DNA of 64,000 nt from Rhynchonema sp. JSB1_4. Lineage: Eukaryota > Nematoda > Chromadorea > Monhysterida > Xyalidae. The translations under genes were made by a program, and so were the position numbers. Of the stretch, positions 41,501 through 48,408 are shown one piece after another. The DNA lies in contig JASAMV010002845.1 in the NCBI GenBank assembly GCA_030248065.1, positions 22,869 through 86,868 on the forward strand. The letters run 5' to 3'. The notes under the pieces were generated by a model that did not search any database, had not been told where the DNA came from, and saw only the letters and a list, made by a program, of their open reading frames with translations. Every line of letters begins with the position of its first letter. Position 1 is the first letter of the stretch.

Positions 41501-44500
41501 CTTCCGTGGTTATCCCCATCCGAAGATCACCTGGACGCGAAACGGCGTGCCCGTGGAGCCATCGGACAAAGTGCTCATGGACTCGTCTGACCGGTCAGCT
41601 TCGACTAATTACACTTTTTAGTTTTTTCCGTCTCACCATGCCTCTCTGTCTCATTGTTTCGTACTTATAAACGGCTTCTAACTTCCAGCTTTGCATGTCT
41701 AACGGTGAAAGATGCTCAACACGAAGATTCTGGTGCTTATCATCTGGTGGCAGAAAACGTGCTAGGACTCGACTCGTGCACAATCAATGTGCAGATATGC
41801 GGTGGGTGGCTATTTTGATACGTGCCTACAATGTTTTGAAATTGTCAAGGATTGGAGTCAAACAGAAAAAACTTCCAAGTTTACCAAACTTAGACGTGCC
41901 GGACCCACCGCGCTTCCCGCAAGTCGAGAACATCCTCGACAACGCTATTATTCTCTCGTGGAAACCGCCACTGAAGGATGGTGGCTCGTACGTGATCGAC
42001 TATCTGGTCGAGAAACGCGATCTGCCTGGCGGAGAATGGAAACCCTACATGAAGACAAGATTTACGTACATTACAATAGAAGGTTAGACTTTTATAAGGG
42101 ACAGAACGTATGATTTTGGTTTCGAACCACAAGTTATGTAGGTACATACATACATATCTTATCAACCGATTATTTGCAGGATTGAAAGAACGTCACACGT
42201 ACGAATTCCGAGTATCGGCCGAGAACAAGTACGGTATGTCACGACCATGTGAACCGACGGCGCCCGTGGCCATGACCACACGAGACGGGCGACGGCGTAG
42301 ACGCGGTTATGACGGTATGAGAAACGCGATTGTTTCGGTCATTCTGTTTGCAGCACAAGTCTATACAATGTGCTGCTTTTTCAGTGGATGAGACGGGCAA
42401 GAAGATTCGGGGTGTCGCTGCTGGCGACGTCGGAGATTACGACAACTACGGTGAGATTATTATTTTTATCAACTGTTCACAACACTCAAATCAGGGTTGT
42501 TTGAAAAAGCTCACATATATGTACTGTATATATAATATATGCAAGTCGAGCTTGCACGCAAGATTTGGGCTGTAATCGATGTTTTGGTGGTCGTATATCA
42601 CTATACGGCATTAGATGCATTAAAATATGTTGTACGGCATGCTACCATACATTAGAACGACATCATTAGTTACCATCAACCTCAGACTGGTCGGAGACCG
42701 TAGAATCTGCATAACATTACCAGTTGTCACCACACAAGTTCGGTCTCAGGCGAAAATTTTTCAACTTTTGAAAAAATATGTTGCACAGATTTCATTTACC
42801 CTGAAGCGTCATTTCCAACACTTTTTCTAATAAAAAAACTTTCATCAAAAAAATCAAAATTTTTTTTCAAAGAAGCTCATTAATTAAAAATTTTTTTCAA
42901 CCCTAATTCAAATGATTGTGAATCACATTTATTTCAGTGTTCGACGTTTGGAAGCATTATTATCCACAACCGATCGACATCAAACACGATTCAATCTATG
43001 ATTACTACGATGTGCACGAAGAGATTGGAACGTGAGCACAGTTTGAACAACAATAATTTTTTACCCTTTTCAACCAGCATTCAAATCCCAGTGGCGCATT
43101 CGGCGTCGTGCATCGGTGCGTTGAGCGAGCCACTGGCAACAATTTTGCGGCCAAATTCGTCAACACACCACATCCGTACGATAAACAGACGGTCAGAAAT
43201 GAGATACAGCTCATGTCAGGTACGGTTAAATGACCAGCAGAAGAAATTCTGAAACTTGAACCAAAACAAACGTGCAACTAAACACACAGGCCTTCGTCAT
43301 CCCAAACTGATTCATCTGCACGATGCTTTCGAAGATGACCAAGAAATGGTCATGGTGTATGAATTGTAAGTCGAATCAATCAAAATTCAACTTTGTTAAC
43401 ATCTTGTGACATATAGTTCTGCACCAAATACGTACGATAATATTTTTCAGTATGTCTGGCGGTGAGCTGTTCGAAAAAGTTGCTGACGATTCGGCACGAA
43501 TGACCGAAGGAGAAGCAATCAAATACATGCGACAGATCTGTGAAGGTGTTCATCACATGCACGAAAACAACACCGTACACTTGGACTTGAAGGTTGCCCT
43601 TCACTGGCCAGTTCGTTCAATTATAACTCTCATGTCAATGACCAAAAATCGGCTATTTTCCAGCCCGAAAACGTGATGTTCTCAACGCGGCACGGTGACC
43701 AAATAAAACTGATTGACTTCGGCTTGGCCGCAAGATTGGATCCGAAAGACATGATCAAGGTGACCAATCAGCTTGTAAAACTGCGTACCTATCTGTATAC
43801 GTGTTGCACACTGAACAAAGAAAGCCAGTCTCTTCAACTCGACAGGTTACGACTGGTACGGCTGAGTTCGCAGCACCCGAAATTGTCTGCAATGAGCCCG
43901 TCGGCTTCTTCTCTGACATGTGGTCGATTGGCATACTGGCATACGTTGTGTAAGTTCTTTGACGTCATTCGTTTTAAAGTGTCTGAAACAACACTCCAAC
44001 GTTTGCTGCAGTTTGAGTGGACTGTCGCCATTTGGTGGCGTGAACGACCAAGAAACGTTGCGCAATGTTCAAGCAGCCGATTGGAACTTTGATGCTGACA
44101 CGTTTGCATCTGTATCCGCCGAAGGCAAAGATTTCATCAAACGATTGCTCACCAAAGATCCTATGTGAGTTTGCGCTTGAATAAACGCGATAAACACCAC
44201 CAGGTCAACCTAATGATTCGATTCGGTTATAGGAATCGCATGACAGCCCAGCAATGTCTCGATCACCCATGGCTGAAAGCGACCATTGCCGAGGCGGACA
44301 CTCGTATACCGAATAGCAGATACGTCAGCATTCGCGATCGTGTGCGCACCAAATATGTAAGCCAATACTACAAGTTCATAATCAAGACGTTTTTCTCCGC
44401 TTTTAATAAAACTGTAAAGTTACACCTTACAGGATGCTTGGCCGAAACCAAATCCGCCACTCGGTCGTATTGCGAACTATAGCAGTTTGCGTAAACATCG

Positions 44501-47500
44501 GCCTCTCGAATATAAAATCAAGGATGCCTGGTTAGGCTCGCAACTTTAACCACAATGCAGTGGGCCTTGTATAATACGTAGTCAACTGCTTCTTTTATCA
44601 TTCAGCTGGTGTCATAAAATTGCAGGTTCGATCGAACTGAGGCGCAGCCACGATTTATGATCAAGCCGTACAGCCAGACGGTGCTTGAAGGCCAGTCGGT
44701 AACATTTGATTGTCGAGTCACCGCGACTTCGCCACCCATTGTCAGCTGGTTGGCATTGCTAATTTAAAGCATCGAAGTTAATTAACACGTTTCGTCTCAG
44801 CTATAAATACGGCTATAATATTTCAGGCACCACGACACAACCGAACTGAAGCAGAGTGTGAAGTACATGAAGAAATATGTCGACAATGACTATGCGTTGA
44901 CCATTAACCGTGTCAGACTGGAGGATCGCGGCGAGTACACCGTGCGCGCCAAGAACTCGTATGGCAGCAAGGAGGAAGTCGTCTTCCTCAACGTGCAAAG
45001 TGAGTTTGATTACCTTGGGCACCCATAGATGCCAACATTCAGAACAAGTTTTTTTCGGTTTCGTATCATTAAGGCCTAACTATACTTCGTTCTCTGAGAG
45101 ACCAAAGAACAAATTCTCGCGCGCTGATTGGTCCACGTATGTTCAACAGCCAATCAGCGCGCGAGAATTTGTTCTTTGTTCTCTGAGAGAACGAAGTATA
45201 GTTAGGCCTTTACGGTGCAATTCTCACTACGTTCTAGAACTGATTAGCTTCGTTTCAGGCCAGGGCTTAGGCTCGCACTCCCGTATAAACCCCCGGTGTA
45301 GGCCTAAGTCTATAACCAGAAGTGGAAGCCTAAGCTTAAGCCTAGGCCCAGCCCAGAAGTGGACCATAGTGAGCGGTGAACACTGGACCGTAATCATGTG
45401 GAACCGTCTTTCCCCTTAAATTTCTACCTTTCTGTATTGCAGAAGCACCAGATCACATGTCGCAGTCGATGATCGATGAGATCGGGTATCGTCGACGCGA
45501 TTTCAACCTGAATCCAGTCTGGGAAGAGCCGGATCGTCCACCGAAATTCACCTTCCATCTGCGTCCCCGTTTGATCCAGCAGAACCACCACTGCAAGCTG
45601 ATCTGTTGCGTGCAGGGCAAACCAGCACCTGCGGTGCGTCGGCACATGTCATTTTGTAGTCTCTTCACAGCATGTTTTGATTTGGTTTGGCTAGGTGTCA
45701 ACGCAAATGGAATAAAGCCGTGCACATTCAGATGACATGGTACAAGAACGGCAGTCCTCTAGTGGACGACCGAGTGTCGACGTCTTGCACCCACGGTGTG
45801 TGCGTGCTCGAGATCTACAACACGAACATGAACGATGCCGGAACGTACATGTGCAAGGCAGAAAATACACTCGGACTCGACGAAACCGTCGCCATTGTCA
45901 GCGTGCAAAGTGAGCATTTTGATTTAATTGTAATCTTTCTTAATCTTTTTTTAAATTTTGAATGCTCCATATGAAGGTCGTCGTGAGCGGGCCACCGAAC
46001 CGCCGTTCAACCCTTACGAGACCTACAAGCTGTCGCGTCGCATCTACGACAATTTGTCTGCCGAAACGAACAGTCTGTTCAAGTCACGATCCATATCCGA
46101 CACACATCGTGCCAGATCACCAGTGCCATCCAAAAGCCGTGCTTATGCCGGGACAAGTGCAGCCAAGACCAAAGGTACGGTAGCCAGCTGCTTCACTCAC
46201 AAATATTTAGCAATAGGACTGTACAAAACTGTCAGGTAAATACATACATATTTATCTGTAATTTATGCTGCAGATGACATTGCGGCGCGACCGCCCGCCA
46301 GCAGCAGTGCGCCCAGCTTCAGTGAGCCACTCAGAAATCAGACAGTCAACCAAGGTCAGGGTGTTGAGTTGAGTTGCCGCGTGAGTGGAACGCCAGAACC
46401 GCTCATCCAGTGGCTGCACAACGGTGAAAAACTGGGTGCTGGTAAGATTGAGAAACTCTGTCAGTTTGGAACCACAGTTGAAATTAATTTTTATTCATTT
46501 ATGTATTTCAGGTGCCCGTCCTTCCGCGTCGTTCAGTGGTGGCACCGCGCGATTGAGATTCACCGCGTGTGAGGCATCAGACTCGGGAGAATATTGCTGC
46601 CAAGCGTCCAACTCGGCTGGCACGCAGGCCACCAAAGCCACGCTGACTGTTCGGTTGGTGTTGACACGGATTACTGACATGTTTGCCATCCAAATAAACA
46701 TCGGTATCTTTGTTTCCAGTGCTAGCAACCCTCACCCAACGTCGGCCGTTAACGGCGTGCCACCTGGCGCTGGTGGTACAGTACCTAGTCTCAAACGGGA
46801 CATCGAGTCGAAAGTGATACCGGCCGGTGCAGCGACAACCCTTGAGTGCACAATTGAAGGCACGAGTGGCGTTGAGACGCACACAGCATGAGTATTCTTG
46901 GTACAATTATGTATTTACAGGCGGCAGTCCATCTGACGTGATTTGGTTGCGAAACGGGAAAGAGGTGAAAACCGGAGGCGACATTACCATCGACAACTCG
47001 GGTTCAACCTGCCGGCTGTCCATGACCAAACCAGGTTACAATTAAATTTTGCAAAATGGCACAGAAATGCCTTTCTGTCACTTAATCTGGCTAATTCTAT
47101 CGCAGCGTATAGTTCAACCACGAGCTATTGAGACCCTTTTTTCAAGCTGGCTTGGCCCGATCCAATAATATTCCGGTTAACGTGTCTTGAAAACAAAAGA
47201 AAGAGAATGGGCCGAGAGAGATGATGACAAGTTCCAGCTGGCTGACCTTAATTTGTTGCGTGTTTACGCGAACAGCGACGTTGTTCAACGCATAAGTGTT
47301 TTGGGAATCAAAAGGGAATTTACGCACCGGGAGAGCGTGTTTTACCAAATACGTGCGTTTCTCTTTCTTTCGTTTTCGAAATACGTGGAACCGGAATATT
47401 ATTGGATCTGCCCAAGCCAACTTCAAAAAAAGTCGTCTCACAAGCTCGTGGTTGGACTATACGCATGTGCGCATATTTCGTGCTAACGGAGCTAGCTGGG

Positions 47501-48352
47501 CAACAGTAATCCGTGAGCTATACCGCCCAAAATGAGAGTGAAGATACATATATGTATACGGGGTTATGCACAGTTGAATAGCGCGACGACTGCGTTGACG
47601 ACAACAGGCATTCAACCGTTGACAGGCCACGCTTCACACACTACTCTAGAGGCGTGAAATATGCGCCCATGCGTAGACTACAGTAGAATTAGGTCATAAT
47701 CCACGATTATTTGTCCAATAGGCGTTGACGACAGTGGTGCGTACACGTGCGAGGCTCGGGGCGGAGGCGGCTGCGTTGCGTCAACCGCCACTGTTGTTGT
47801 GCTCGGTTGGTGCAAAAACATTTTTTTTTATGCATGAACATGACTGCAACCAAGAGCCAGTTTCAGACGCAGCCAGCCCGGTTTTCCCCACTCCGACCAA
47901 ACTGCCTCAGCCGTGCACCATCAGTGCCGGATCATCTGGCAAACTGCTGCTTGAGTTGGCCGATTCGAAGGATTTGACCGGTACGTTATGACTCTTTTTA
48001 ATCAGCCGGCACGTTTGATTACTGAACAAAAGAGACGTCACAATTTGATGTATGATTTTAGTTCAATGGTTCCGTGGCTCTGAAAAAGTCGACAAATCCG
48101 ATCGCATTAAGTCGATGAAATCAGGCAATGCTTTCAAGTTGGATTTCAAAGCAAGTTGCATCTAAATTTATAAAAGACTACAATTCCGTGCACGTTTCTT
48201 TGTTGCATAAGCATGAGCATATAAGCGAACTCAAGAGTCCATTTCAATTGCAGGCCATTGAGCCATCGGATGCCGGTCAGTACAGCGTCAAAGTCATCAA
48301 AGACAAGAAGGCGATCGCCAAGTACACAGCATCAATCAACATTAGCAGCTAA
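1939..48352 (+). CDS. unc-22: twitchin (UNC-22/projectin family), spliced gene, 5' end outside window
   Basis: Giant muscle protein of the thick filament (A-band) with kinase activity and a mechanical role. The exons joined here give, in order: half an Ig domain, a low-complexity linker region, six Ig domains, Fn-Fn-Ig super-repeats (total 31 FnIII), a Ser/Thr kinase with a regulatory tail, and five C-terminal Ig domains ending in TAA at 48350-48352. Nearly every boundary was checked for phase, and the reading frame is continuous from 13499 to 48352. FnIII linkers carry the typical DDGG, EKKD and YEFRV motifs; Ig domains carry the G-T/D-Y core. Domain order, especially Ig-Ig-Fn-Fn-Ig-Ig-Fn-kinase-Ig(5), is that of nematode twitchin. 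The missing 5' part should hold the start and about one and a half Ig domains. Details are given by block below. Confidence 0.93.
2547..3194. other. non-coding, intron or promoter region
   Basis: No exon is recognised. The stretch holds a short GTGTGTGTGTGT run near 3077-3092 and may contain the promoter for the candidate first exon at 3195. Confidence 0.4.
3195..4571 (+). CDS. unc-22: twitchin linker exons, candidate alternative start
   Basis: Three exons: 3195-3442, 3891-4113 and 4425-4571. The first opens with ATG and is very Ser/Thr-rich (about 83 codons). Its two leftover bases join the second exon in frame, and exons 2 and 3 are also in frame. The second is basic, with a hydrophobic R-L-R-V-F-I core; the third is acidic ([20 protein letters not shown]). 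I recognise no domain. The ATG at 3195 may be an alternative start, or the exon may be spliced in through the weak acceptor CTAAAG just before it, because both options are phase 0. The exons are likely real on frame and codon use, but assigning them to twitchin rests on position and phase. Confidence 0.55.
4572..5599. other. non-coding; holds an inverted-repeat element
   Basis: Apart from the CAGT-ended element at 4645-4870 I see nothing coding. The last few hundred bases could be a promoter for the ATG exon at 5600. Confidence 0.4.
4645..4870. mobile_element. CAGT-terminated MITE with about 65-bp inverted repeats
   Basis: The left end starts CAGTTCCGGGTGCAATTCTA. The right end is the complement with one mismatch in the first 12 bases (CAGTACCGGGTG when read inward). 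The arms run about 65 bp and contain CGCGTGCACGCG palindromes. The left flank is TA but the right flank is GA, so a TA target duplication is not intact. CAGT ends recall Tc1/mariner elements, and there is no transposase inside. Confidence 0.6.
5600..6280 (+). CDS. unc-22: twitchin linker exon, Lys/Glu/Pro-rich, candidate alternative first exon
   Basis: A 681-bp exon of 227 codons opening with ATG at 5600 and ending at the GTAAGA donor at 6281 on a codon boundary. The product is highly charged and disordered, rich in K, E, P, Q and S, with the stretch [20 protein letters not shown]. There is no folded domain. The sequence before the ATG has no good acceptor (AATCAAGAAA), which favours a transcription start upstream and use as a first exon. 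It is comparable in character to other muscle-protein linker or PEVK-like segments. Codon use and length make chance unlikely. Membership of twitchin is inferred from strand, position and phase 0. Confidence 0.65.
6281..6772. other. intron, nothing recognised
   Basis: Between the exons ending at 6280 and starting at 6773 I see no coding or structured sequence. Confidence 0.4.
6773..7665 (+). CDS. unc-22: twitchin linker exons, Pro/Ala/Lys-rich
   Basis: Two short exons, 6773-6829 (19 codons) and 7549-7665 (39 codons), both with phase 0 at each end. The second has alternating Pro-Ala-Lys ([14 protein letters not shown]) followed by a basic [11 protein letters not shown] tail, like the extensible or actin/myosin-binding Pro-Ala-Lys stretches of myosin light-chain kinases and titin-like proteins. 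Acceptors TTTACAG and TTTTTAG and donors GTACAT and GTAAGG are normal. An inverted-repeat element occupies the intron between them. Confidence 0.6.
6871..7251. mobile_element. inverted-repeat element, probable MITE
   Basis: The ends are GGTCAGAAAGT (left, 6871) and its complement (right, ending 7251). A second, longer block of inverted identity lies just inside: TTAGTGTGCTG, then TTCAATTTTCGGGG at about 6900-6930, matched at about 7165-7200. The interior has no open transposase frame. I see no definite target duplication (ATC flanks are possible but unconvincing). The run TTTTTACGCCCCTC recurs near 13895, perhaps a fragment of the same family. Confidence 0.5.
8019..8075 (+). CDS. possible 19-codon twitchin micro-exon with two basophilic kinase sites
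   Basis: A 57-bp stretch bounded by TTTATCAG and GTCCGG, phase 0 on both sides. It would encode [19 protein letters not shown]. It contains two R-R-x-S motifs, the consensus for cAMP-dependent protein kinase, and resembles the RRGS site in the exon at 13499. The donor is only fair, so this exon is a suggestion. Confidence 0.4.
8076..10284. other. non-coding, intron/promoter
   Basis: I find no convincing exon. There is simple TACATAC sequence near 8450-8515 and a 43-base perfect-stem palindrome at 9799-9841. The 3' end, from about 10170 (CATATATTTA at 10173-10182), probably holds the promoter and 5' leader of the first exon at 10285. The leader has runs of AATCA. Confidence 0.4.
10285..10932 (+). 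CDS. unc-22: twitchin alternative first exon A (216 codons)
   Basis: The exon opens with ATG at 10285, with no splice acceptor nearby, and ends at GTTACA (10933) on a codon boundary. The N-terminus has AAKFFGAN at residues 13-20, the same place as in the exon at 13051. The rest is disordered and basic, with three copies of a short motif of the form L-[KR]-P-[VT]-K-R (GLRPTKR, GLKPVKR, SLKPVKR). Because it ends in phase 0 it can splice directly to the exon at 13499. It probably gives one isoform its own N-terminus. There is no known catalytic domain. Confidence 0.75.
10933..13050. other. non-coding, intron/promoter
   Basis: No exon is recognised. Short palindromes of the GTACATACAGTATTGTATGTAC type occur near 11850-11875, and there is a GTGTGTATGTGTGTGTGTG run near 12478-12496. 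The 3' end probably contains the promoter of the first exon at 13051. Confidence 0.4.
13051..13287 (+). CDS. unc-22: twitchin alternative first exon B (79 codons)
   Basis: Starts with ATG at 13051 and ends at GTAAGC (13288) in phase 0. Residues 13-20 are AAKVFGAN, matching exon A at the identical positions. After this comes a Pro/Lys run ([20 protein letters not shown]) and FQPVKVKR, a variant of the LKPVKR motif of exon A. It joins in frame to the exon at 13499. It is the simplest first exon for a short-linker isoform. Confidence 0.75.
13499..17347 (+). CDS. unc-22: twitchin exons: RRGS site, Ig domain and short linker
   Basis: Exons 13499-13631, 13935-14011, 14309-14432, 16602-16683, 16903-16923 and 17260-17347. 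The first begins [11 protein letters not shown], a basophilic kinase consensus, then enters an Ig domain ([20 protein letters not shown], then the D-D-G-P-Y core) completed in the fourth exon. That exon continues with [14 protein letters not shown], a segment I recognise from nematode twitchin. A 21-bp micro-exon adds SGPGGSK, and the last exon is a Gly/Lys-rich linker. Phases are consistent throughout. The micro-exon is the least certain call, but without it the flanking exons do not join in frame. Confidence 0.8.
14433..16601. other. 2.2-kb twitchin intron
   Basis: No coding sequence, RNA gene or clear transposon terminus is seen in this intron. Confidence 0.5.
17556..20013 (+). CDS. unc-22: twitchin exons: five consecutive Ig domains
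   Basis: Exons 17556-17690, 17767-17902, 18063-18232, 18415-18565, 18669-18766, 18830-18944, 19043-19179, 19242-19397, 19477-19603, 19682-19821 and 19914-20013. They give five Ig domains of about 90 residues, each split over about two exons. Conserved features are the W of strand C (VKWFKD, IMWYKN, VQWFHE, AIWTVD) and the D-x-G/A-x-Y-x-C core ([24 protein letters not shown]). The fifth is divergent and lacks the central Trp. All junctions are in frame. Such tandem Ig runs link the N-terminal region to the Fn/Ig super-repeats in twitchin. Confidence 0.88.
20237..29306 (+). CDS. unc-22: twitchin exons: first four Fn-Fn-Ig super-repeats
   Basis: Twenty-four exons: 20237-20403, 20623-20734, 21640-21806, 21963-22131, 23354-23532, 23950-24039, 24128-24239, 24354-24554, 24662-24801, 24873-25029, 25097-25215, 25302-25415, 25479-25562, 25655-25771, 25842-25992, 26076-26207, 26291-26461, 26569-26726, 26812-26954, 27050-27146, 27247-27436, 27857-27995, 28069-28378 and 29199-29306. 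They encode eight FnIII domains in pairs, each pair followed by an Ig, with the fourth Ig finishing in the next exon. FnIII pairs show W-x-P-P-x-x-D-G-G, E-K-K/M-D and Y-x-F-R-V-x-A-V-N. The donor at 25216 is GC (AAG|GCAAGA), and the frame requires it. The acceptor at 21962 (TATACCAG) is chosen because an earlier CACAG would open on a stop codon. Confidence 0.88.
20735..21639. other. twitchin intron, nothing recognised
   Basis: A 905-bp intron inside the first FnIII pair, with no structured element seen. Confidence 0.5.
22132..23353. other. twitchin intron, nothing recognised
   Basis: A 1.2-kb intron between the first FnIII pair and the following Ig domain, AT-rich and without recognisable features. 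Confidence 0.5.
23533..23949. other. twitchin intron, nothing recognised
   Basis: A 417-bp intron within an Ig domain. I see only pyrimidine-rich sequence. Confidence 0.5.
27437..27856. other. twitchin intron, nothing assigned
   Basis: A 420-bp intron. It has short repeated TACCTCTCAC / TTACCTACC words around 27500-27775 but no clear inverted termini. Confidence 0.4.
28379..29198. other. 820-bp twitchin intron, nothing recognised
   Basis: This intron is inside an Ig domain just before the giant exon. No features are seen beyond poly-T runs. Confidence 0.5.
29388..38757 (+). CDS. unc-22: twitchin giant exon, 9,370 bp: 22 FnIII and 10 Ig domains
   Basis: A single uninterrupted exon of 3,123 codons plus one base. 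It finishes the Ig begun upstream, then runs as six Fn-Fn-Ig super-repeats, Fn-Fn-Fn-Ig, Fn-Fn-Ig, Fn-Fn-Fn-Ig-Ig, Fn, and the first half of another Fn. FnIII domains of each pair differ consistently: the first has M-G-P-L-x-x-x-D and ends AKNPYDPPG, the second starts PGKPE-x-x-D-W-D-K-D. Ig domains mostly have K-A-G and G-E-P-P-P in place of the canonical Cys, as in twitchin. The acceptor is TCTTCAG at 29387 and the donor GTTAGT at 38758. Long open frames on the opposite strand here are coding shadows. Confidence 0.95.
38876..39511 (+). CDS. unc-22: twitchin exons: end of FnIII and an Ig domain
   Basis: Exons 38876-39078, 39148-39298 and 39395-39511. The first completes the FnIII started in the giant exon ([14 protein letters not shown]). 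The other two make one canonical Ig with both Cys residues and the core DADEYSC. The last exon ends in phase 1 at the strong donor GTAAGT (39512). From here the transcript can join either the exon at 39593 (alternative end) or that at 41419 (full length). Confidence 0.88.
39593..39801 (+). CDS. unc-22: possible alternative terminal exon of twitchin, Ser/Tyr-rich tail
   Basis: After an acceptor TTACAATCTTAG, the frame inherited from the Ig exon (phase 1) stays open for 69 codons to TAG at 39799-39801. The tail is [17 protein letters not shown] followed by a Tyr/Ser repeat (SYSSAYP in tandem copies) and a basic end. A protein ending here would lack the last Ig/Fn domains, the kinase and all C-terminal Ig domains. 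AATAAA at 40085-40090 could serve as poly(A) signal. The repeat is low complexity and might be a chance open frame, but acceptor, phase and position all fit. Confidence 0.45.
39826..40923 (-). CDS. dnk: deoxynucleoside kinase (dNK/TK2/dGK family), nested in a twitchin intron
   Basis: Phosphorylates deoxynucleosides for nucleotide salvage. Five exons on the minus strand: 40861-40923, 40596-40778, 40344-40484, 40150-40281 and 39826-39990, all phase 0, giving 227 residues. The start [15 protein letters not shown] contains the P-loop G-x-x-x-x-G-K-S. Next come D-E-P-L-D-V-W (the E-P-x-x-x-W of the family), Y-Y-K-D with F-Q (substrate pocket), T-E-R-T (the D/E-R-S motif), Y-L-R-C-P-P-x-x-C-x-x-R-x-x-x-R (lid arginines) and L-H-Y-A-Y-E-S-W near the C-terminus. 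All splice sites are GT-AG. The family usually runs 230-260 residues; this one lacks an N-terminal extension, so a mitochondrial targeting peptide is not evident. The gene lies wholly within twitchin intron 39512-41418. Confidence 0.88.
40085..40090 (+). terminator. candidate poly(A) signal AATAAA
   Basis: A consensus AATAAA lies 284 bases after the stop of the possible alternative twitchin terminal exon, inside an intron of the opposing kinase gene. It is consistent with an early 3' end, but a six-base match alone is weak. Confidence 0.2.
40924..41418. other. twitchin intron / dnk 5' flank
   Basis: This stretch serves as the upstream region of the nested minus-strand kinase gene and as the rest of the twitchin intron. 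I see no coding sequence. Confidence 0.5.
41419..42450 (+). CDS. unc-22: twitchin exons: Ig, FnIII and pre-kinase linker
   Basis: Exons 41419-41593, 41689-41801, 41894-42082, 42180-42314 and 42385-42450. The first two make an Ig ([11 protein letters not shown], then [15 protein letters not shown]); the next two an FnIII ([14 protein letters not shown], then [14 protein letters not shown]). This ends in a basic run [11 protein letters not shown]. The last is an acidic linker ending YDNY, directly before the kinase. This Ig-Fn-basic linker-kinase order is the N-terminal flank of twitchin kinase. The donor at 41594 is used even though the open frame reads on for a few codons, because the next exon joins in phase 2. 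Confidence 0.88.
42492..42905. mobile_element. hAT-type MITE in the pre-kinase intron
   Basis: The ends are CAGGGTTG on the left and CAACCCTA on the right, with poly-T/A-rich DNA between. They are flanked by the 8-bp direct repeats ACTCAAAT (42484-42491) and ATTCAAAT (42906-42913), a 7/8 match. An 8-bp target duplication and short CAGGG ends are typical of hAT elements. There is no transposase. Confidence 0.65.
42938..44530 (+). CDS. unc-22: twitchin kinase domain and regulatory tail
   Basis: Ser/Thr protein kinase of the titin/twitchin/MLCK group. Nine exons: 42938-43031, 43092-43219, 43290-43365, 43451-43592, 43664-43759, 43846-43949, 44012-44164, 44233-44356 and 44433-44530. Catalytic features are present: glycine loop G-T-G-A-F-G, the ATP-anchoring Lys in NFAAKF, the catalytic loop [18 protein letters not shown], the activation segment [18 protein letters not shown], and a final conserved Arg region (DHPWL). 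The tail after the kinase ([20 protein letters not shown], then LRKHRP and W-F-D-R) matches the autoinhibitory segment of twitchin. No catalytic residue is missing, so an active, autoinhibited enzyme is expected. Confidence 0.93.
44626..48352 (+). CDS. unc-22: twitchin C-terminal exons: five Ig domains and stop
   Basis: Exons 44626-44748, 44827-44999, 45443-45633, 45732-45909, 45977-46174, 46274-46441, 46512-46653, 46720-46859, 46921-47034, 47722-47805, 47867-47980, 48062-48150 and 48254-48352. They encode Ig ([14 protein letters not shown]), Ig ([15 protein letters not shown]), a Ser/Arg-rich linker ([20 protein letters not shown]), Ig ([14 protein letters not shown]), Ig ([15 protein letters not shown]) and a last Ig ending INISS-TAA. 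Two donors are GC instead of GT (46860 and 48151), each required by the frame. The acceptor at 45976 is GAAG. The five-Ig C-terminus matches nematode twitchin. Confidence 0.87.
45000..45442. other. twitchin intron with MITE
   Basis: A 443-bp intron between the first two C-terminal Ig domains. It holds the Harbinger-type element at 45072-45209, then a stretch near 45255-45350 rich in TTAGGC/GCCTAA words. Confidence 0.6.
45072..45209. mobile_element. 138-bp palindromic MITE with TTA target duplication
   Basis: Ends AGGCCTAACTATACTTCGTT and its complement; arms of about 60 bp are nearly identical and separated by a loop of about 18 bp. Flanks are TTA at 45069-45071 and TTA at 45210-45212. A 3-bp TWA duplication is the hallmark of PIF/Harbinger (Tourist-like) elements. 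There is no coding capacity. Confidence 0.75.
47035..47721. other. twitchin intron with inverted-repeat element
   Basis: A 687-bp intron within the fourth C-terminal Ig domain. It contains the repeat at 47105-47464. A further partial inverted match to the sequence just right of that repeat lies near 47656-47681 (GAAATATGCGC). Confidence 0.55.
47105..47464. mobile_element. inverted-repeat element, about 80-bp termini
   Basis: The left end GCGTATAGTTCAACCACGAG continues through AATAATATTCCGG. The right end (about 47392-47464) is its inverted copy with few mismatches. No transposase frame and no certain target duplication are seen. It is probably a MITE of unassigned superfamily. Confidence 0.55.
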
Positions 48353-48402
48353 CGTCCTAACATTTGGTTAGCGTAGATAATTTCAACTTAAGTACAATAC
48401 AC

Positions 48403-48408
48403 ATTAAA
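48403..48408 (+). terminator. candidate twitchin poly(A) signal ATTAAA
   Basis: The second most common metazoan poly(A) signal lies 50 bases after the TAA of the last twitchin exon, the usual distance for a short 3' untranslated region. Confidence 0.4.
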
